A stretch of 64,000 nt of DNA from Vibrio viridaestus (GCF_003856525.1 NZ_RJVQ01000014.1:21739-85738); one strand, 5' to 3'; positions 31,727 through 41,977 are shown, numbered from the stretch's first letter. A program made the numbers and translations. Notes: a model not told the origin generated them from the sequence alone.

Positions 31727-32797
31727 ATGACCCTCTCTGTATGTGAATCTATTACAAAGGCTATGACACAGTCGCCATCTTACGATGATGGTATTGCAAA
31801 AGTCATTCACTTGACCAACTCGAATGGGATGAGTGCCACTTTTATGGATATTGGTGCCACTTGGCTAAGTTGTACTGTTCCCGTTAATGGAACTCAACGT
31901 GAAGTCTTACTGCGTTCAAAAAATATGGATGAGCATACAAAACAGACTGCTTTTTTAGGTGCTGTTGTGGGTCGATTCGCTAACCGTTTAAAAGACGGAG
32001 TCTTCTCTATTCATGACGCTTCATTTCAGGTTACCAAAAATGAAGGCACTAATGCACTGCATGGTGGTATCGAAGGATTTGATAAACGTAGATGGGAAGT
32101 GATTGATCAAGCGAATCAGAAAGTGACGTTTGGTTTAACCTCTGCCGATGGTGATCAAGGATTTCCAGGTAAACTTGTTGCTACTGTTCAGTATGTTTTG
32201 ACTGAGAATAACGCTGTTGAGATTCACTATAATGCATCAGTTGATAAAGATTGTCCGATCAACTTAACCAATCATGCCTACTTTAATTTATCTGGTACTG
32301 ATGTGCTCACCAGCTGTCTTGAGCATTCTTTAACAATGGATGCTACTCATTATTTACCTACAGAGTCCGACATGTTACCGACTGGAGAACTGAAGGTAAC
32401 CAAAGGTACCGTTTTTGACTTTTCTTCAGGTAAAAAGATTGGTGAAGGTTTCCTGGAGGATGACGACCAGAAAATCGCGGGGGGAATTGATCACGCTTTC
32501 CTTCTTGAGCCAAGTAAAACTGATGGAGAAAGCGTTGCTATTTCCTTGTTGAGCCCTGATGGATGCTTAGAAATGACGGTTAAGACAACCAAGCCTGCTG
32601 TTCAGGTTTATACGGCCAATTTTCTACAAGGCGTCGTTGGACCTGAAGGTGAATATGAAAATTACTCAGCGGTTGCGTTAGAGACACAATATTTACCTGA
32701 TGGACCTAATCATCCTGAGTGGGGAGAGTGGATGGGGGTTACGGCTGCTAACGAGCCGTATAAACATAAAACAACGTATACTTTCAACGTCAAGTAA
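31727..32797 (+). CDS. galM: aldose 1-epimerase (mutarotase)
   Basis: 356 residues with the mutarotase His residues in NALHGG and NLTNHAYFNL. It interconverts alpha and beta galactose so that GalK receives its anomer. It is the last gene of galETKM, 17 bp after galK, and converges on galR with only 13 bp between stops. Confidence 0.96.
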   Translation: MTLSVCESITKAMTQSPSYDDGIAKVIHLTNSNGMSATFMDIGATWLSCTVPVNGTQREVLLRSKNMDEHTKQTAFLGAVVGRFANRLKDGVFSIHDASFQVTKNEGTNALHGGIEGFDKRRWEVIDQANQKVTFGLTSADGDQGFPGKLVATVQYVLTENNAVEIHYNASVDKDCPINLTNHAYFNLSGTDVLTSCLEHSLTMDATHYLPTESDMLPTGELKVTKGTVFDFSSGKKIGEGFLEDDDQKIAGGIDHAFLLEPSKTDGESVAISLLSPDGCLEMTVKTTKPAVQVYTANFLQGVVGPEGEYENYSAVALETQYLPDGPNHPEWGEWMGVTAANEPYKHKTTYTFNVK

Positions 32798-32810
32798 ATC
32801 TACGAGCCTA

Positions 32811-33815
32811 TTATTCGGCTAGCTTTACCACAGATTCTCTCCTAACGACAGTGGGGGAGAATCGCAGCTGTTCTGGTTCTACATATTCATCGTTTGCCAG
32901 TTTTAACGCTAACGTAATCGCTTTTTCGGCCATCATTTCTATTGGATAGCGAACGGTTGTCAGGCGAGGATACACATAGCGAGCAATCAGAACATCATCA
33001 AAACCAATGATCGATAGCTTTTCTGGTACTGCGATACCATTGTCATGTGCCATGGATAGAATACCTGCCGCCATATTATCGTTGTAACAAACAATACCCG
33101 TCATATCGACGGATTTAGTGAGAAGATTCGTCATCGCTTCCTCACCACCTTCACCACTTGGTGAACCATAATCGATATAGCTTCCTGGTAACTCGATGCC
33201 ATTATCCCTAAGGGCTGCTTTATAACCTTCAATCCGTTCTGCTGTATCCTCAATATCATGATTAGAGCTCGCATAAGCAATCTTGGTGTGGCCATGTCGA
33301 ATTAAATACTGAGTGGCGAGGTATGCTCCTTTAAAATTATCCAGAGAAATACAGCGATCTGCGATAGCATCAATATGGCGGTTAATCAGAACCATACTTT
33401 TAACTTCGTTGGCGTAAGCAATTAACTCTTCATCGGGTAGTGCTTTTGAATGAATGACAAACGCATCGCATCGGTTATTTATCAACAGCTCAATCGCTTC
33501 ACGTTCTTGTTTCTCATCATGATGACCATTGCCGATTAACGTATGTTTGCCATGTTTGTGTGCAACGGTATCAATGGCTTTAATAAGCGAGCCGAAAAAG
33601 GGATCGGATACGTCGCCAACCAGAACACCAACGGTATTGGTATTTTGACTCACGAGAGCTTTTGCCGCTGCATTAGGGCGATAGCCTAACTTACCCATCG
33701 CTTCCGTCACCGATTTGATAGCTGCCTGACTGGCTTGTGGGGACTTATTAATAACGCGAGATACTGTTGCAATAGAGACGCCAGCCTCTTTAGCAACATC
33801 TTTAATTGTCGACAT
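32811..33815 (-). CDS. galR: LacI-family repressor, GalR-type
   Basis: 334 residues. The N-terminal helix-turn-helix and hinge are in TIKDVAKEAGVSIATVSRVI; a periplasmic-binding-like ligand domain follows from about residue 60. GalR/GalS-type operators before galE, before the symporter and before this gene make it the likely regulator of all three. Galactose as inducer is inferred from context. Confidence 0.9.
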   Translation of the reverse strand: MSTIKDVAKEAGVSIATVSRVINKSPQASQAAIKSVTEAMGKLGYRPNAAAKALVSQNTNTVGVLVGDVSDPFFGSLIKAIDTVAHKHGKHTLIGNGHHDEKQEREAIELLINNRCDAFVIHSKALPDEELIAYANEVKSMVLINRHIDAIADRCISLDNFKGAYLATQYLIRHGHTKIAYASSNHDIEDTAERIEGYKAALRDNGIELPGSYIDYGSPSGEGGEEAMTNLLTKSVDMTGIVCYNDNMAAGILSMAHDNGIAVPEKLSIIGFDDVLIARYVYPRLTTVRYPIEMMAEKAITLALKLANDEYVEPEQLRFSPTVVRRESVVKLAE

Positions 33816-33863
33816 GCTCTACCTCATTTCTGAATCGCCATCAGTATAATCTATCTACTGTAA

Positions 33864-33879
33864 GTGTTTGCGTTTCCAT
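33864..33879. promoter_or_regulatory. GalR-type operator in the galR promoter region
   Basis: GTGTTTGCGTTTCCAT matches 10 of 13 fixed positions of the GalR consensus, 49 bp upstream of the galR start codon. It suggests autoregulation. Confidence 0.55.
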
Positions 33880-34083
33880 TGTGTAACTGTGCGCTAAAAC
33901 GTAAAAATACTGATTGTTCTAGTCGGATTCTCCTCAAAGAACGTATAAAAATGTAATTGTTTTCATTTTTTTGTTTCATTTTTGAAAAAATCATCAATTT
34001 TCATTTAATAACTAGAATTTTAAATAAATTACTCATTATAAATTTATGTTTTTGTTGTACAAATTATAGTGATTAAGATCTGA

Positions 34084-34099
34084 TTGAAATCGTTTACAA
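34084..34099. promoter_or_regulatory. GalR-type operator, distal site of the symporter gene
   Basis: TTGAAATCGTTTACAA matches 10 of 13 fixed consensus positions. Its centre is 133 bp from the proximal operator. Confidence 0.62.
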
Positions 34100-34190
34100 A
34101 TGTTGGTTTGCTTCATTACTTCGATGGTGTTCTCATTTTTAAAGGAAATATCTCGATTAAAGGTTGTGTATCAGAACGCGTTTATCGAGA

Positions 34191-34206
34191 TGTGACCATG
34201 ATTACA
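34191..34206. promoter_or_regulatory. CRP-like site before the symporter gene
   Basis: TGTGA, a 6-nt spacer and TTACA: one mismatch from the CRP core TGTGA-N6-TCACA. It overlaps the region just before the proximal GalR operator, as expected for a catabolite-controlled sugar transporter. Confidence 0.6.
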
Positions 34207-34216
34207 TTATCCAATA

Positions 34217-34232
34217 ATGGAAACGTTTACAA
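34217..34232. promoter_or_regulatory. GalR-type operator, proximal site of the symporter gene
   Basis: ATGGAAACGTTTACAA is identical to the proximal operator of the gal operon, 38 bp before the symporter start. Confidence 0.82.
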
Positions 34233-34270
34233 TTGAGCGACAAAAATCATAAAACAACGGGAACAAAATG

Positions 34271-35902
34271 ATGTCGAATATAGAACACGGTTTAGGTGCG
34301 ATAGACATAATGGTGTTTGCCATTTATGTCGCCATTATTATTGGGGTAGGGCTCTGGGTCTCTCGAGATAAAAAGGGCGCACAAAAAAGTACCGAGGATT
34401 ACTTTCTCGCTGGTAAATCATTGCCTTGGTGGGCGGTCGGTGCTTCTCTAATTGCTGCGAATATCTCTGCTGAGCAATTTATTGGCATGTCTGGTTCTGG
34501 CTATTCTATTGGATTGGCCATTGCTTCTTATGAATGGATGTCTGCAATTACGTTAATTATTGTGGGTAAATACTTCCTACCAATCTTTATCGACAAAGGA
34601 ATTTATACTATTCCTGAGTTTGTCGAAAAACGTTTCAACAAAAAACTAAAAACAATTTTAGCCGTCTTTTGGATCGCACTGTACATTTTTGTCAATCTCA
34701 CTTCTGTGCTGTATCTCGGTGGATTAGCGCTACAAACAATTTTGGGTATTCCTCTGATGTACTCAATTATTGGTTTAGCGTTATTTGCACTGGTTTATTC
34801 TATCTATGGTGGATTGTCTGCTGTGGTATGGACCGATGTTATTCAGGTATTTTTCCTTGTTCTCGGTGGTTTCCTGACGACTTATATGGCTGTGGACTTT
34901 ATCGGCGGTACGGATGGTTGGTTCTCGGGTTTATCCAAAATGGTTGCGGCGGCACCTGACCACTTTGAAATGATTCTGGATCAGAGCAATCCTCAATATA
35001 TGAACCTACCAGGGATTGCGGTTTTAGTTGGAGGTCTTTGGGTGGCTAACCTTTATTACTGGGGCTTTAACCAATATATTATTCAGAGAACGCTTGCGGC
35101 GAAGTCGGTACCTGAAGCGCAGAAAGGAATCGTGTTTGCTGCTTTTCTAAAAATGATTGTACCGTTTTTGGTTGTTTTACCTGGTATTGCTGCGTATGTC
35201 ATCACTTCTAATCCCGATTTGATGGCAGGATTAAGCGATGCGGCAATGAATAATATGCCAAGTGCGGCTCACGCTGATAAAGCGTACCCTTGGTTGACGC
35301 AATTCCTGCCTGTTGGAATTAAAGGTATAGTGTTTGCGGCGCTGGCGGCTGCGATCGTATCGTCACTTGCATCTATGCTGAACTCTACGGCAACGATCTT
35401 TACGATGGACATTTACAAAGAATACATTGCACCACAAGCGGGGGATTACAAGCTAGTTAATGTCGGTCGTATTGCGGCAATTACAGCGCTTGTTATTGCT
35501 TGTTTGGTCGCGCCAATGCTCGGCAATATTGGTCAGGCATTCCAATATATTCAAGAATATACGGGGCTTGTAAGTCCTGGCATTCTGGCGGTGTTCCTGA
35601 TGGGACTTTTCTGGAAGAAAACCACCAGTAAAGGGGCTATCACGGGTGTGATTGTTTCTATTCCGTTCGCACTATTCCTTAAGTTTATGCCACTGAATAT
35701 GCCATTTATGGATCAGATGCTGTACACCCTGTTGGTGACCATGGCTGTGATTGCTTTCACCAGTTTAAGCTCGTCAGAGAATGATGACGATCCTAAAGGT
35801 ATTAGCCTGACGGCAACGATGTTTGCGACAGATAAAGGTTTTAATATTGCATCTTATGGCATCATGGTTGTTCTGGCGGTGCTATATACATTGTTCTGGT
35901 AA
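34271..35902 (+). CDS. sglT: sodium/galactose symporter, vSGLT type (SSS family)
   Basis: 543 residues from the second of two ATG codons (34271), 8 nt after GGGA, giving MSNIEHGL and the exact length of the V. parahaemolyticus vSGLT. Known vSGLT residues line up: sodium-site Ala62 and Ile65, galactose-binding Gln69 and Glu88, and the unwound helix segment ASLIAANISAEQFIG. About 14 membrane helices of the LeuT fold. It imports galactose or glucose with sodium, supplying the adjacent Leloir genes. GalR and CRP control is predicted. Confidence 0.96.
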   Translation: MSNIEHGLGAIDIMVFAIYVAIIIGVGLWVSRDKKGAQKSTEDYFLAGKSLPWWAVGASLIAANISAEQFIGMSGSGYSIGLAIASYEWMSAITLIIVGKYFLPIFIDKGIYTIPEFVEKRFNKKLKTILAVFWIALYIFVNLTSVLYLGGLALQTILGIPLMYSIIGLALFALVYSIYGGLSAVVWTDVIQVFFLVLGGFLTTYMAVDFIGGTDGWFSGLSKMVAAAPDHFEMILDQSNPQYMNLPGIAVLVGGLWVANLYYWGFNQYIIQRTLAAKSVPEAQKGIVFAAFLKMIVPFLVVLPGIAAYVITSNPDLMAGLSDAAMNNMPSAAHADKAYPWLTQFLPVGIKGIVFAALAAAIVSSLASMLNSTATIFTMDIYKEYIAPQAGDYKLVNVGRIAAITALVIACLVAPMLGNIGQAFQYIQEYTGLVSPGILAVFLMGLFWKKTTSKGAITGVIVSIPFALFLKFMPLNMPFMDQMLYTLLVTMAVIAFTSLSSSENDDDPKGISLTATMFATDKGFNIASYGIMVVLAVLYTLFW

Positions 35903-35916
35903 TTGACCATTCTGTG

Positions 35917-35944
35917 AAAAGCCCCTTCGAGGGGCTTTTTTTGT
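35917..35944 (+). terminator. terminator after the sodium/galactose symporter
   Basis: GCCCCT / AGGGGC with a TCG loop, flanked by AAAA and seven T residues. Confidence 0.93.
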
Positions 35945-35968
35945 TTTTCAAAAAGGCGGAGCATACCT

Positions 35969-37822
35969 ATGGACGATACGTTACTCCCTAATGTGGTGTC
36001 ATTTTTAAAGTTAATCGAACCGTTTCATCTGCTTTCGGAAGACATTCTCGATGCGATAGCAGCAGAGTGTGACATTCTTTATTTAGCCAATGGCGACTGC
36101 TTACAGACCAACAGAGATGAAAAACATTACTTATATCTAGTCCGGAGCGGGGCCGTAGAGCAAAGACTGATGGATGGGACTCTTCGTTCACGCCAGGGAG
36201 CCAATGACATCTTTGGTTTTAGTTTGGGGAGTCCTGAGGGGGATGCTTATCAGGTCAATGCGATCGAAAACACTCTTCTCTACCGTCTGGATTATATTGC
36301 GGTACTTCGTTGTGTGGCTGATTTTCCTCTTGTGGCAGAGCAACTTGCGCTTAGTGCGAGTCAGCGTTTGAACTCCAGCGTAACCGTTAAGTACTCTCAA
36401 AGAGAAAAGGGCGTTTTCTTTCAAAATATTGGTAACATCGCCAGCCATAATATTGCGATTGCTACAGCGAATATGACCATTCGTGAGGTGGCGTTTCTTA
36501 TGCGCCATGAAAAAGCATGTTCCTGTTGCGTTATCGTCGATGGAGATGAGCTACTCGGAATGGTGACCGATAAAGACATGACCAAGCGCGTTGTGGCATT
36601 GGGAGTTGATACTTCATTACCGATTACAACAGTGATGACAAACAATCCTCATACTGTTCACGATGACGAGTTGGTTCTCGCAGCAATGCAGTTGATGATG
36701 CAATATAAAATTCAAAATATCCCAGTATTGGATAACCACGATCGCGTTGTAGGGCTGATTACACCACAGCAGCTTATTCATAAACACAGTATTCAGGCGG
36801 TTTTCTTGATTGAAAAGGTGAGTCATGCCGTGAATATTGATGCTCTAGCTGATTTAGTCCTTGAGCGACAGGCAATATTTGAAGCAATGGCGGAAAGCGA
36901 CATACCTGCACAAATTATTGGTCAGGTTATGAGTATGATTTACGATGCATTTACTAAGAGGCTAATTGCGTTAGCCGAGCTTGTGTTTGGTACTCCACCC
37001 TGCTCTTATTTATGGATGGCTGCGGGTTCTCATGCGCGAAATGAGATTCATCTTGGCTCGGATCAGGATAATGCGTTAGTGCTCGCAGATGATGCTACAG
37101 AAAGCGATAAAGCCTATTTCCATCATTTTGCTATGTATGTCTGTAAAGGGTTGGATCGCTGTGGGTACAGCTTATGCAGTGGTCGATTTATGGCTGCTGT
37201 ACCTCGGTGGTGCCAGAGCCTTAACGTCTGGCAGCAATATTATCGAAAATGGGCTATGAATCCTGAGTATGAAATGTTGCTAAATCTGACGGTTTTTCTT
37301 GATATTCGACCTGTGTATGGCGATGAAGCGCTTTTTCAGCAGTTAGACGCATTTCGACTCAAGCAGGTTACTGGTAATCGTGGATTAATGGTTGCTCTGG
37401 TTAGGAATACTCTGCGCGTGCGACCGCCTTTGGGCATTTTCAATAATGTCGTGCTGTCTAAAAATGGGAATAATGAGCGCATCCTAAACATTAAGAAGGC
37501 TGCAATTGGGAGTTTAGTCGATTTAGCCAGGATATATACGTTGTTCAATGGCGGTCATACATTAAACACAGAGGATCGAATTCGTTTTGCCAGAGAAAAC
37601 GATGCCATCAATGAGCATTCGGCGATGGACTTACTCGGCACCTACCGCTTTCTGAATCAGCTCCGATATGGACATCACCTTAACTGTCTGCGCAGTGGTA
37701 GAGAGGTATCTAACGAACTGGATCCTAATGATATTAGCAGTTTCGACCGCCAGCATCTCAAAGATGCATTTCGTATTATTAGTGGCTTTCAAGATGCAAT
37801 CAAAATGAAGTTTGGTGTTTAG
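35969..37822 (+). CDS. cNMP-binding/CBS/DUF294 nucleotidyltransferase-like regulator
   Basis: 617 residues. A cyclic-nucleotide-binding-like domain (about 15-130) is followed by a CBS pair (about 155-275, e.g. DELLGMVTDKDMTKRVVALG). A DUF294 nucleotidyltransferase-like domain has the GS...DxD motif at Gly353-Ser354 and Asp365-x-Asp367, and a DUF294 C-terminal substrate-binding domain covers about 460-610. Such proteins are thought to be regulatory uridylyl- or adenylyltransferase relatives and often sit beside SSS transporters. Here the neighbour is a galactose symporter. Target and reaction are unknown. Confidence 0.87.
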   Translation: MDDTLLPNVVSFLKLIEPFHLLSEDILDAIAAECDILYLANGDCLQTNRDEKHYLYLVRSGAVEQRLMDGTLRSRQGANDIFGFSLGSPEGDAYQVNAIENTLLYRLDYIAVLRCVADFPLVAEQLALSASQRLNSSVTVKYSQREKGVFFQNIGNIASHNIAIATANMTIREVAFLMRHEKACSCCVIVDGDELLGMVTDKDMTKRVVALGVDTSLPITTVMTNNPHTVHDDELVLAAMQLMMQYKIQNIPVLDNHDRVVGLITPQQLIHKHSIQAVFLIEKVSHAVNIDALADLVLERQAIFEAMAESDIPAQIIGQVMSMIYDAFTKRLIALAELVFGTPPCSYLWMAAGSHARNEIHLGSDQDNALVLADDATESDKAYFHHFAMYVCKGLDRCGYSLCSGRFMAAVPRWCQSLNVWQQYYRKWAMNPEYEMLLNLTVFLDIRPVYGDEALFQQLDAFRLKQVTGNRGLMVALVRNTLRVRPPLGIFNNVVLSKNGNNERILNIKKAAIGSLVDLARIYTLFNGGHTLNTEDRIRFARENDAINEHSAMDLLGTYRFLNQLRYGHHLNCLRSGREVSNELDPNDISSFDRQHLKDAFRIISGFQDAIKMKFGV

Positions 37823-37823
37823 C

Positions 37824-38537
37824 ATGGCTTGGTTTCAATCTCCAACCCAAAAATGGCTTAATCAACGTAAGCTGTATCCACATGAGTCATTACCTGACTA
37901 TCTTAAGCCTATGGCACTCAAGCCTGAGTTAGATCTGGATACGGATATTTGGCAGTTGGATATCTTGGCGCTGGATTTTGAGACAACTGGCTTTTCAGCA
38001 CAACAAGATCGAATCTTAAGTATGGGGTGGGTCGTGATAGAAACTGGTGTTATTAAGCTGGAAACTGCACGTCACCTACTCATCAATCCTGATGGGCATT
38101 CACCCGTTTCCGAAAGTATAAAAATTCATCAGTTACTTCCTCAGGAGCTGTCTCAGAACGGAATTTCTGAAGATGACGCTTTTGCTCGCTTGTGCCACAT
38201 CATGCAAAATAAACTGCTATTGGTCCACGGAACGGTTATCGAAGAGCAATTTTTCAATCACTACATTCAGCAGCATTATCAAATCCCTCCGCTACCTATA
38301 TTGTGGCTGGATACGCTTCATATTGAAAAGGCCCGCTACCAACTATTAAAGCGTTCTTTGTCTGAGCATGATTGGCGCTTAAGCTCGACCCGAGAAAGGT
38401 ACGGATTACCGACGTATACAGCTCACAATGCACTCGTCGATGCGATTGCAACCGCGGAGCTGTTTTTAGCGCAGATGAAGATTGTGTTTGGCAAGGATCC
38501 GTCTTGTTTTGGTAAGGTATACGATTTGGTTTCTTAA
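37824..38537 (+). CDS. DnaQ-like 3'-5' exonuclease domain protein
   Basis: 237 residues from the ATG at 37824, one base after the preceding stop. The DEDD exonuclease motifs are visible: ALDFETTGF (Exo I), a middle ...HGTVIEEQFFNHY segment (Exo II) and AHNALVDAIATAEL (Exo III, DEDDh type). It resembles the epsilon-like exonucleases commonly paired with CBS/DUF294 proteins. The tight pairing implies a joint role, which is unknown. Confidence 0.88.
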   Translation: MAWFQSPTQKWLNQRKLYPHESLPDYLKPMALKPELDLDTDIWQLDILALDFETTGFSAQQDRILSMGWVVIETGVIKLETARHLLINPDGHSPVSESIKIHQLLPQELSQNGISEDDAFARLCHIMQNKLLLVHGTVIEEQFFNHYIQQHYQIPPLPILWLDTLHIEKARYQLLKRSLSEHDWRLSSTRERYGLPTYTAHNALVDAIATAELFLAQMKIVFGKDPSCFGKVYDLVS

Positions 38538-38542
38538 AAATG

Positions 38543-38572
38543 AAAGGCAATGCTGAACACATTGCCTTTACT
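38543..38572. terminator. bidirectional terminator between exonuclease gene and ilvA
   Basis: Perfect 10-bp repeat AAAGGCAATG / CATTGCCTTT with a 7-nt loop between two converging genes. Confidence 0.85.
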
Positions 38573-38584
38573 CGATATTTTGCG

Positions 38585-40114
38585 TTAGGAAAGGAAAAAC
38601 TGATACGCAGGGTTGTTGGTTTCGTCTTTGTAGCTATAGCCAAGCTCGACTAAGTGAGCGGAGAAACGAGACAAATCATCATCATTCAATTCAAAACCAC
38701 ATAGTACTCGACCGTAGTCTGCACCGTGGTTACGGTAATTGAAGAGACTGATATTCCAATGGGTTCCTAGTGTGCTGAGGAATTTCAGCAGAGCACCTGG
38801 ATATTCAGGAAATTCAAAAGCATACAAACGTTCTTTGAGTTTCTTCGATGGTTTACCACCAATCATATAACGAATGTGCTGTTTCGCCATTTCGTCACCT
38901 GAGAGGTCGACTACCGGATAGCCTGCTTTACGCAGGTCCTGAATGATCTGATTAAGCTCTTCCTTGCCACCCATCAACCGTAGACCAACGAAAATATTGG
39001 CCAACTCATCGCTGTTGTAACGGTAATTGAACTCGGTTACCGCACGACCACCAACGATCTGACAGAATTCGAAGAATGCACCTTTACGTTCTGGGATAGT
39101 GACAGCCAATAAGCCTTCACGCTTTTCACCCAGCTCGCATCGTTCAGATACATAGCGCAAACCATGGAAGTTCGTATTTGCACCAGACAGCACGGTACCC
39201 AGTTGTTTGCCTTTAAGTTCATTCACCTGAGCAAACTTTTTCAGACCAGCTAAGGCTAATGCACCTGAAGGTTCAGCAATGGCGCGGGTATCCTCAAAAA
39301 TATCTTTTACTGCGGCACAGATTTCGTCGCTGGAGACACAAATGTGGCCATCAATATACTGCTGGCAAAGACGGAATGTTTCATCACCAATCCGTTTTAC
39401 GGCAACACCATCTGCAAACATACTGACTTGGTCGAGAACAACAGGTTCACCAGCATCGAGAGCCGCTTTCAGGCAGCAAGAGTCTTCTGGTTCTACCGCG
39501 ATGACCTGAACTTCAGGCATCAGTTGTTTCACCAGTACAGCGACACCAGCAGCGAGACCGCCACCGCCGACAGGAAGAAATATGTAATCCAGATGACCAT
39601 TTTGCTGTAGCATTTCCATGCCAATCGTCCCCTGACCTGCAATGACTAGAGGATGATCGAATGGGGGAACGAAGGTGTAGTTGTATTCTTTCGCAAGTCG
39701 CTCTGCTTCTGCTTTTGCTTCATCGAAGTTGGAACCATACAGAACCACTTCGCCGCCAAAACCACGTACAGCATCGACTTTGATTGCTGGGGTTGTTTTC
39801 GGCATTACAATCGTTGTTTTAATACCTAAACGTGTACCAGACAGAGCCATACCCTGAGCATGGTTACCAGCTGATGCTGCTATCACACCTGCTTTTTTCT
39901 GGTCTTCCGTCAAAGATGAAACCATATTGTAAGCCCCTCTTAGTTTAAAAGAGTGGACTGGCTGGCGATCTTCGCGCTTCAATTGAACTCGGTTACCAAT
40001 GCGTTCTGACAGCGTTGGCATATCTTGTAGTGGAGTGACGTTAGCCACTTCATAGACGGGAGCTCGTAAGACCTGGCGCAGGTAATCTGCGCCGGTTTTG
40101 ATTTGTTCAGTCAT
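38585..40114 (-). CDS. ilvA: threonine dehydratase, biosynthetic
   Basis: 509 residues. The PLP lysine is in VHSFKLRGAYN and the phosphate loop in PVGGGGLAAG. Two ACT-like regulatory domains occupy the C-terminal third (about 325-509), as in the isoleucine-inhibited enzyme. It makes 2-oxobutanoate for isoleucine and is the last gene of ilvGMDA. Confidence 0.98.
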   Translation of the reverse strand: MTEQIKTGADYLRQVLRAPVYEVANVTPLQDMPTLSERIGNRVQLKREDRQPVHSFKLRGAYNMVSSLTEDQKKAGVIAASAGNHAQGMALSGTRLGIKTTIVMPKTTPAIKVDAVRGFGGEVVLYGSNFDEAKAEAERLAKEYNYTFVPPFDHPLVIAGQGTIGMEMLQQNGHLDYIFLPVGGGGLAAGVAVLVKQLMPEVQVIAVEPEDSCCLKAALDAGEPVVLDQVSMFADGVAVKRIGDETFRLCQQYIDGHICVSSDEICAAVKDIFEDTRAIAEPSGALALAGLKKFAQVNELKGKQLGTVLSGANTNFHGLRYVSERCELGEKREGLLAVTIPERKGAFFEFCQIVGGRAVTEFNYRYNSDELANIFVGLRLMGGKEELNQIIQDLRKAGYPVVDLSGDEMAKQHIRYMIGGKPSKKLKERLYAFEFPEYPGALLKFLSTLGTHWNISLFNYRNHGADYGRVLCGFELNDDDLSRFSAHLVELGYSYKDETNNPAYQFFLS

Positions 40115-40117
40115 AAG

Positions 40118-41959
40118 CTAGCCCTCTAGCTTAGATTTATCTCTTACTGCGCCTTTGTCAGCACTGGTTGCCATGCTGGCATACGCTTTCAGAGCGAATG
40201 ACACTTCACGTTGGCGATTAGCTGGTTTCCAGCCTAATTCGTCTTGTTTTGCGCGACGCTGAGCGAGTTCTTCGTCGGACACATCAAGAGTGATGCTGCG
40301 TCCTGGGATATCAATAGTGATGATATCATTGTCTTTAACCAGACCAATCGCACCACCATTTGCGGCTTCAGGAGACGCGTGGCCGATAGATAGACCGGAT
40401 GTACCACCAGAGAAGCGACCATCGGTTAATAGAGCACACTCTTTACCAATGCCCATCGATTTTAGATACGTTGTAGGGTAGAGCATCTCTTGCATACCCG
40501 GACCACCTTTTGGTCCTTCATAACGAATAATCACGACATGGCCAGCTTTTACTTTGCCGCCGAGAATACCGTCGACGGCATCTTCCTGACTTTCAAAGAC
40601 AATTGCGGGTCCTTGGAATTTAAGAATGCTTGCATCAACGCCAGCGGTTTTAACGATACATCCGTCCAGTGCGATATTACCAGTTAGAACAGCAAGTCCC
40701 CCGTCCTGACTATAAGCGTTTTCTTTAGTACGGATACAGCCTTCTTTACGGTCGTCATCTAATGTGTCCCAGCGACAGTCTTGAGAGAAGGCCTGAGTAG
40801 TACGGATACCTGCAGGACCTGCGCGGTAGAAATCTTTGATTTCTTGAGAGTCAGTGAGTGTGACATCGTATTGCGCTAGCTGCTCATCCATAGACAGACC
40901 CAGCACAGTGCGAGTCTCATTATGAATTAAGCCTGCACGGTTTAGTTCACCAAGAATCCCCATTACGCCACCGGCACGGTGCACGTCTTCCATGTGGTAT
41001 TTCTGAGTGGATGGTGCCACTTTACATAGGTGAGGAACACGACGAGACATGCGGTCGATATCTTCCATCGTAAAATCAACTTCGCCTTCTTGTGCCGCAG
41101 CAAGAAGGTGTAAAACCGTATTGGTTGAGCCACCCATAGCGATATCAAGTGCCATCGCGTTTTCGAAGGCATCTTTAGTCGCTATGTTGCGAGGTAGAGC
41201 GGTTGCATCATCTTGCTCATAGTAGCGTTTTGTTAATTCAACAATACGTTTACCTGCGTTAACGAATAAGGTTTTACGATCGGCGTGAGTTGCTAGTAAA
41301 GAACCGTTACCTGGTTGAGATAGACCTAAAGCTTCTGTTAGACAGTTCATTGAGTTAGCGGTAAACATACCTGAACATGAACCACATGTTGGACATGCTG
41401 AACGTTCCACTTGCTCACTTTGTTCATCAGAAACTTTTGGATCCGCACCCTGAATCATAGCATCAACCAAGTCTAGCTTGATGATTTGGTCAGAAAGCTT
41501 GGTTTTACCTGCTTCCATTGGGCCACCAGAAACAAAAATGACAGGGATATTCAGACGCATAGACGCCATCAGCATTCCCGGAGTAATTTTGTCACAGTTG
41601 GAAATACATACCATTGCATCTGCACAGTGGGCATTAACCATGTATTCAACTGAGTCCGCGATAAGCTCACGTGATGGAAGCGAGTAAAGCATACCGCCGT
41701 GGCCCATGGCGATACCATCATCTACTGCGATGGTATTGAATTCTTTTGCGATACCACCTGCCGCTTCAATTTCTTGTGCGACAAGCTGGCCGAGGTCTTT
41801 AAGGTGCACGTGACCAGGAACAAACTGTGTGAATGAGTTCACTACGGCGATGATTGGCTTACCAAAGTCATCATCTTTTACGCCGGTTGCACGCCACAAT
41901 GCGCGTGCACCAGCCATGTTGCGTCCATGGGTTGTCGTTGCCGAACGATATTTAGGCAT
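40118..41959 (-). CDS. ilvD: dihydroxy-acid dehydratase
   Basis: 613 residues. The iron-sulfur cysteines lie in [13 protein letters not shown] and [16 protein letters not shown]. It dehydrates the dihydroxy acids of isoleucine and valine synthesis. It lies 3 bp before ilvA and 18 bp after ilvM. Confidence 0.98.
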   Translation of the reverse strand: MPKYRSATTTHGRNMAGARALWRATGVKDDDFGKPIIAVVNSFTQFVPGHVHLKDLGQLVAQEIEAAGGIAKEFNTIAVDDGIAMGHGGMLYSLPSRELIADSVEYMVNAHCADAMVCISNCDKITPGMLMASMRLNIPVIFVSGGPMEAGKTKLSDQIIKLDLVDAMIQGADPKVSDEQSEQVERSACPTCGSCSGMFTANSMNCLTEALGLSQPGNGSLLATHADRKTLFVNAGKRIVELTKRYYEQDDATALPRNIATKDAFENAMALDIAMGGSTNTVLHLLAAAQEGEVDFTMEDIDRMSRRVPHLCKVAPSTQKYHMEDVHRAGGVMGILGELNRAGLIHNETRTVLGLSMDEQLAQYDVTLTDSQEIKDFYRAGPAGIRTTQAFSQDCRWDTLDDDRKEGCIRTKENAYSQDGGLAVLTGNIALDGCIVKTAGVDASILKFQGPAIVFESQEDAVDGILGGKVKAGHVVIIRYEGPKGGPGMQEMLYPTTYLKSMGIGKECALLTDGRFSGGTSGLSIGHASPEAANGGAIGLVKDNDIITIDIPGRSITLDVSDEELAQRRAKQDELGWKPANRQREVSFALKAYASMATSADKGAVRDKSKLEG

Positions 41960-41977
41960 TCTTTTAAATCCTTATCC

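Larger units (their letters stand above)
33816..34270. other. galR/symporter divergent regulatory region
   Basis: This 455-bp AT-rich stretch has no ORF that looks real. It contains three GalR-type operators and one CRP-like site, given as separate entries. The long gap is consistent with repression loops and catabolite control of both genes. Confidence 0.7.
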
